64,000 nucleotides of DNA from Nyssa sinensis (Eukaryota > Streptophyta > Magnoliopsida > Cornales > Nyssaceae): contig CM018036.1 in assembly GCA_008638375.1 (NCBI GenBank), forward strand, positions 766,501 to 830,500. The letters run 5' to 3'. The position numbers were made by a program, and so were the translations under genes. Below, one piece after another: positions 59,910-64,000 of the stretch. Positions within the stretch are counted from its first letter, which is position 1. Each line of letters starts with the position of its first letter. The notes below the pieces were generated by a model. It worked only from the letters and a program-made list of their open reading frames with translations, was not told the DNA's origin and ran no database searches.

Positions 59910-60901
59910 ATGGGTTTCCTCCACAAACTCTGGGACGAAACAGCTTGCCGGCCCCACACCCGACACCGGCCTCGGCAAACTCCGCAAGTACGATTCATTC
60001 TCCGCCGCACGATCTCCTTCTCTCGTCATTCATGCCTGACGAAATCCCGATAACTCGGAGCATCACCATCCTCCGAACCAACTCGACCCTCCGTAACGTT
60101 TCGGTCGACTCGGGTTCCTTCCCGTCTTCTCCGGCTGGTTCCAGCACCCCCACTTCGCCTTTTTCACGTAAGCCTCTGCATGAAAGTTTGATCATGATAT
60201 GGGCGTATAGGAAAGATTTTTGGTGTCTTTAGGGGCTCTTCTTCCAATTTTATGTTTTTACGGGGTTTGTTTTGGATGCAGCGACCACGCCTGGCGGGGA
60301 TTTGCAAGAGACTGACGAGGAGAAAATCGTCACCGGAAGCATTCGAACGCGCGGAGCCTAGAAGTCCGACCGTTTACGATTGGTTCTCTCTTTTTTGTTC
60401 TGAAGCTTTTTCTAAAGAAAATGACATTAACACCCTCAGCTTTTTACCGAATTCCCGTTCAATCATTCAGATTGCAGAGAAAAATCATCTCTCTTCTCTC
60501 TTTTTTTCTCTCAAAAGTTAATAAATAAATAAAAATTCTACATCTTCCACAATTAGACCTATAATTTCATGTTAACCCATGGTTGGAAAACATGAATGAG
60601 GTAATGATTTGAAATCTGAATGCGATTCTACTATTTAAAGCAAAAAATCTTGAATTTTTATTCTTAATTGAACCACTGTGATATTTTTAATCTCACGTTA
60701 ATTACATATATAATATTGAGATATCTTTACACAGAAATGAACTATTTGATGGTTGTAATGAAAAATGAATTAGCTAGAGTTAAGATGCTGGTTTCTGAAA
60801 CCAAAATAAATTATAATGATTTGGTTGATTAAATGGGGTCTAATAATTACTTGTTATGTCTTGTGTTTTGCAGGATAGTGATAAGTGCTTTGGATCGTTG
60901 A
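59910..60901 (+). CDS. Dormancy/auxin-associated (DRM1/ARP-like) protein with three +1 frameshifts
   Basis: Exons 59910-60167, 60282-60382 and 60874-60901 have good splice sites. The protein starts MGFLHKLWDET, continues LAGPTPDTGLGKLRKYDSFS, then MPDEIPITRSITILRTNSTL, VSVDSGSFPSSPAGSSTPTS, then LTRRKSSPEAFERAEPRSPT, and ends VYDW/IVISALDR. These are the hallmarks of the Dormancy_assoc family, small disordered proteins whose mRNAs rise in dormant buds and fall with auxin. The frame slips by +1 three times: a G at 59943, a C at about 60020-60024 and a C at 60305. The shifts sum to three, and without them the exons make a 127-residue protein in phase. As written the longest piece is short, so either the gene is a recent pseudogene or the assembly has insertion errors. 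It resembles the homologue-3/4 branch more than DRM1 itself. Confidence 0.88.
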
Positions 60902-60986
60902 GAGAGCAAGTGACGATTTTGTGTGAAGAATCGGCATCGTTAAGATTTTGTACATAGAGAAACTGCAGCTTCAAGGGAATATTATG

Positions 60987-61026
<40 letters not shown>

Positions 61027-61799
61027 ATAAAATGGTTCAGACGCGCGCAGAGAAATCGCCAAAGGAACCTGCATGCTAGCTTCTTGGGGTTTTTGAAAGA
61101 GGATTAATGGAGTAGGAGAGTTGACTTTTTTGAGTTTTTTTTCCAGCTTTTCTCCATCTGATTGGAGTGGTGGCTTTTTTCTTTTTCTTGTACATATGTT
61201 TTTTCTTTCCGTTTTTGGTTTATCTTTGTAAATATTGTGTATATTCTGAATCTTCTTTCAATGGAACTTGTTTGAGGCCTTCATTTAATTTCTTTTTTTC
61301 TTTTTTTTGGTTCCATGCTAATTTAGGAAAATGTCACGGAGTCTTGCATATGATTGGCATTGTAGTATCATGGGATAGTCTTTTGAATTAGAGCTCAGTG
61401 ACAAGCAATGCTTACAAGAAAGTGTGATAGAGAGCAAAAAAGAAGAATTATGCAAAATGGCTGACTGGCCGGTCTGAGTAATACACGAACTGCGCATGAC
61501 TAATTGGGTTGCGGAGATTTCACTTCCGCAACTATTCTTAGCATAAATCTAGAGATAAATGGTTAATTTTATTGAGGGAAGATTCTGGGAAAACTTTTTT
61601 CCAGTTATTTGATACCCTTCATTGCAGAGGAAAAGTTGAAAGCATGGCAAGGGCTTTCGAGTTACAACAAAATCTCTTGATTCAATTGAAACAAAAAATA
61701 AAATAAAATAAATTGATCATCACCAGGCAGGAAACTCTTCCCCCAATTATACTGAGTATATTATATATATGCTATATATGTTCTTGAAGGTACTTAAGC
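60902..61799. other. 3' region of the DRM1-like gene and spacer
   Basis: Probable 3' UTR with an (AT)n at 60983-61016 and T-rich runs (61130-61330). Nothing else recognised. Confidence 0.6.
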
Positions 61800-61884
61800 C
61801 TAAGCTTCAGCTGCCTTGACTTTCTATATCAATCTGAGTGCGATATTTGTTGTGTGTATAATTCCACTGTGTAGTGCGTGCTGC

Positions 61885-61916
<32 letters not shown>

Positions 61917-62498
61917 TCTTAGAGGATGAAGACCAAGGAGGAACATACGTACAGTGTCAAGGGAGTCTGCACCCAAATCGGCAAACTTAGTTTGGGGGCT
62001 ACCAGTGCCTTCATCAACTGAAGTTGCTTTGCAATTATGCTTTGGACAATTTTCCGAGTTTCTGGTTGAGCCTGCACAAAGTATGTCAGTGATCAAGCTT
62101 CATAACGGAAGCTAGAAGACTAATAGCAAGCATATATTTGGTTTAATATACATGGAAGTCGAGTTGAGTGATTTCAAGTTGTTACAATGGAGCATGAAAT
62201 TGTGGTCTTGAAGCAACAAGGGTATGGAGATGATCTTGTCATTTGAATCTTGGGCATAAATCTTAGACCACCCTGCATCGATCATTGAAAATATAACAGA
62301 AACTTTTGTTATCGATGTCCAAAGTTCACCTTGATATATATAGATATGTGTGTGTGTGTGTGTGTGTGTATAGTAAGCTAGTATATATATACTTACAATG
62401 GTAGAGAGGCTGCTAAGTTGCTTGAAGGTGCATTTGACTCTGGGAGTACAGGGGAGGGTGGCTGGAAGAGCTGGTGGAGTTGAAAGAATAGAAGCCAT
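61800..62498 (-). pseudogene. Decayed plastid acyl carrier protein gene
   Basis: Four exon-like blocks on the minus strand. Block 1 (62397-62498): MASILSTPPALPATLPCTPR..., a transit-peptide-like start. Block 2 (62186-62272): GGLRFMPKIQMTRSSPYPCC... ending TTISCSI, also like a transit peptide. Block 3 (61949-62071): AQPETRKIVQSIIAKQL, then after a one-base loss TKFADLGADSLDTV, which is the phosphopantetheine site with its serine (DSL). Block 4 (about 61800-61870): begins GTGGAA, ends L-I-stop-K-V-K-A-A-E-A, so it has an in-frame stop and is far too short. About 70 bases remain where roughly 140 are expected, and the helix III region is missing. Blocks 1-3 join in phase 0 with good splice sites, so this was a genomic copy of an intron-containing ACP (fatty acid synthesis in plastids), not a retrocopy. 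A (GT)n lies in each of two introns. Confidence 0.75.
61891..61915. repeat. (GT)n microsatellite in ACP pseudogene intron
   Basis: About 25 bases of alternating GT. A second one is at 62348-62370. Confidence 0.9.
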
Positions 62499-63490
62499 GA
62501 GATACTGAATTGAATCAAGAAAGGAAGAGAAGAGACAGAGCTTAAATGTTGGAAGGCCTTGTTGCTATAGTAATTGATGAAGAGATCGAAGGACACATTT
62601 GATGTTGATTCATTTATAAAGCTTTTACAGATAGATAGTTGGAAATGAGAAGCGATGATATTAAGGAAATCTGCCGTTTTGGGCGGCCTATACCGTGGCT
62701 TGTGTCTCTTTGTGCTTATTTGTATAAGCTCAAGCAAAACTTATAGCCTATTTATATCATCATCATCATCATATATACACACAAAAGTTTAAAGTTGAAC
62801 TATTTCGTCTTCCTCCTATTCGTCAACTTCTATTTTGCAATTACTTGAACAAAGAAATAGATGTAATTCAGATCATGTGAGAGGGGAAAAAGGGGAGAAA
62901 AATAGAAGTGGCCTACTATATATATATATATATATAATAAATGCATGTAAAATCATTTATTTATATTTAAAGGGTTGTTTGGATCACAATTTAATGCATT
63001 TTAAGGAGTTCAGCAATACTTAATTAATTTTGAAACTATTTAGATATTCAAATCATGATATATTTTGAGGAGTTGAATCACGCTTAATTGATTTTGAGAT
63101 TATTTAAATGAAACTCAAATCACACTTATCCGTCACAATTTTTGTATAAGTTACAACACTTTGAATTAAGTCAGTGATAGCTATTAAATACTTTTTAACT
63201 GCTTATCAAACATTCAGTTACTTAAATTAAATAATATTTTTACACAACTGTTTAATTCCTTTAACTATTTAACTTAAAAAAATATTTTTATTAGACCCAA
63301 CCAAACATACACTAAAATTGAAAAATTACTCTTTTTTATAAGAACTTTTTATTTAGAGCCTAGTCAAGCTCATTAAAAATATGCTATTGGCCAGAAAATT
63401 ACTGTTATAAATATCATTTATTTGCTATAATGAAGATTTAGGTCTCCATTCACAGTATTATTAATCGTAAGATATTCAAACTTCCAAGTC
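62499..63490. other. Spacer between ACP pseudogene and tRNA gene
   Basis: 62499-62760 is probably the promoter and leader of the ACP gene copy. The rest is AT-rich, with (TA)n at 62918-62936 and a catcatcatcatcat run at about 62758-62771. No gene recognised. Confidence 0.55.
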
Positions 63491-63563
63491 GGGGATGTAG
63501 CTCAAACGGTAGAGCGCTCGCTTTGCATGCGAGAGGTACGGGGTTCGATACCCCGCATCTCCA
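63491..63563 (+). tRNA. trnA-UGC: tRNA-Ala (anticodon TGC)
   Basis: A 73-base gene without intron. Acceptor GGGGATG pairs with CATCTCC, with the G3-U70 wobble pair that marks alanine tRNAs. The D arm has GCTCAAACGGTAGAGC. The anticodon arm CTCGC-TTTGCAT-GCGAG has TGC in the loop centre. The T arm is CGGGG-TTCGATA-CCCCG. The discriminator base is A. Internal A and B boxes for RNA polymerase III are intact. No CCA is encoded, as expected for a nuclear gene. Confidence 0.97.
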
Positions 63564-64000
63564 TGTAAATTTTATGCATTTTCTTCAATGCACAAGGTGG
63601 TGCTCCTGAAACGACACCGTTGTGCCTTCCCACGCCACTTGTAAGATATAAAGAGAAGGCTCGATCTCTCTGGGTCCTCTGAGCCTTCAAAGACAACCTG
63701 CAGCCAGAAAAAGCGCAGTAATTGATCTCAACGACGAACAGGAAGGTTCGTTAATTTGTTCATATATAGGTTTTTCTCTTATTATTACCTTTATTTAAAC
63801 TCGTTCATTTCATCTTTTCCCCTTTCTATATATGTTATTAAGCTTTCTTATGTCGTATGCGTTTGTTTTTGTCTTGTGTTGTGTCCGAGTTTGGTGGCCC
63901 ATGCTTTTACTTCTTCAATTTCAACTGGGTTTTGAATCTTACTTTTCGAACTTTTTATGTTTCAAATCGAATGTGGCCGTCTTTGTTATGGGCTGCCATA
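63564..64000 (+). other. Probable promoter, 5'-UTR exon and intron start of a gene beyond the right edge
   Basis: A TATA-like gatataaag at 63645-63653 is followed by a CT/GA-mixed leader (about 63680-63745) that ends aggaag|gttcgt, a plausible donor. The following DNA is T-rich like an intron. This is typical of housekeeping plant genes with a first intron in the 5' UTR. No coding exon is visible, so the product is unknown. Confidence 0.4.

Noticed and set aside
59995..60195. Minus-strand ORF opposite DRM1 exon 1
   Set aside because: Shadow of the real gene, whose motifs are on the plus strand.
63502..63696. Minus-strand ORF of 64 codons over the tRNA gene
   Set aside because: It overlaps the tRNA and a promoter-like stretch; antisense tRNA genes commonly give such open frames.

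Overview
This is nuclear DNA from a flowering plant, probably a woody rosid eudicot. Every gene has plant-type GT-AG introns, the non-coding DNA is AT-rich and full of microsatellites, and the mobile elements are plant L1- and RTE-type LINEs, hAT and Harbinger-like MITEs and a tRNA-type SINE. The species cannot be fixed from sequence alone. I see no bacterial operon, CRISPR array or defence system.

Layout. 1-20545 (+): the 3' two-thirds of a SLOW WALKER2 / NOC1 (CBF/Mak21) ribosome-biogenesis gene, 13 exons; its introns hold at least six LINE pieces and two GATC-rich inverted-repeat elements. 21606-22672 (-): a two-exon class III small heat-shock protein with heat-shock elements at about 23.4 kb. 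24466-24798 (+): an intronless SAUR of the SAUR76/77/78 type, divergent from the HSP gene. 25-29.9 kb: AT-rich intergenic DNA with Harbinger-like repeats and a minisatellite. 29997-32069 (+): an intronless PPR gene of the PLS-E type. 34703-44116 (+): a CIA30 (complex I assembly) gene in seven coding exons, with a SINE and two hAT MITEs, all three with clear target-site duplications. 48290-51127 (+): a six-exon J-domain protein. 51.1-59.7 kb: a long stretch with no recognisable gene, including a ~160-bp tandem array. 59910-60901 (+): a dormancy/auxin-associated (DRM1-like) gene carrying three single-base insertions. 61800-62498 (-): a decayed plastid acyl carrier protein gene. 63491-63563 (+): tRNA-Ala(UGC). 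The right edge looks like the promoter and 5' UTR of another gene.

How the genes relate. These are independently transcribed housekeeping and regulatory genes, not a pathway. The order SWA2 - SAUR - CIA30 - DnaJ matches, as I recall it, the Arabidopsis run At1g72440 - At1g72430 - At1g72420 - At1g72416, so this looks like an ancient conserved block expanded by transposon insertion.

The most useful second looks are: the four +1 C/G insertions in exons of otherwise intact genes (assembly error or recent decay); two GC-AG introns; a LINE nested in a LINE with an 18-bp target duplication; paired, oppositely oriented hAT MITEs in consecutive introns of CIA30; and the GATC-rich elements. I found no convincing previously undescribed system.
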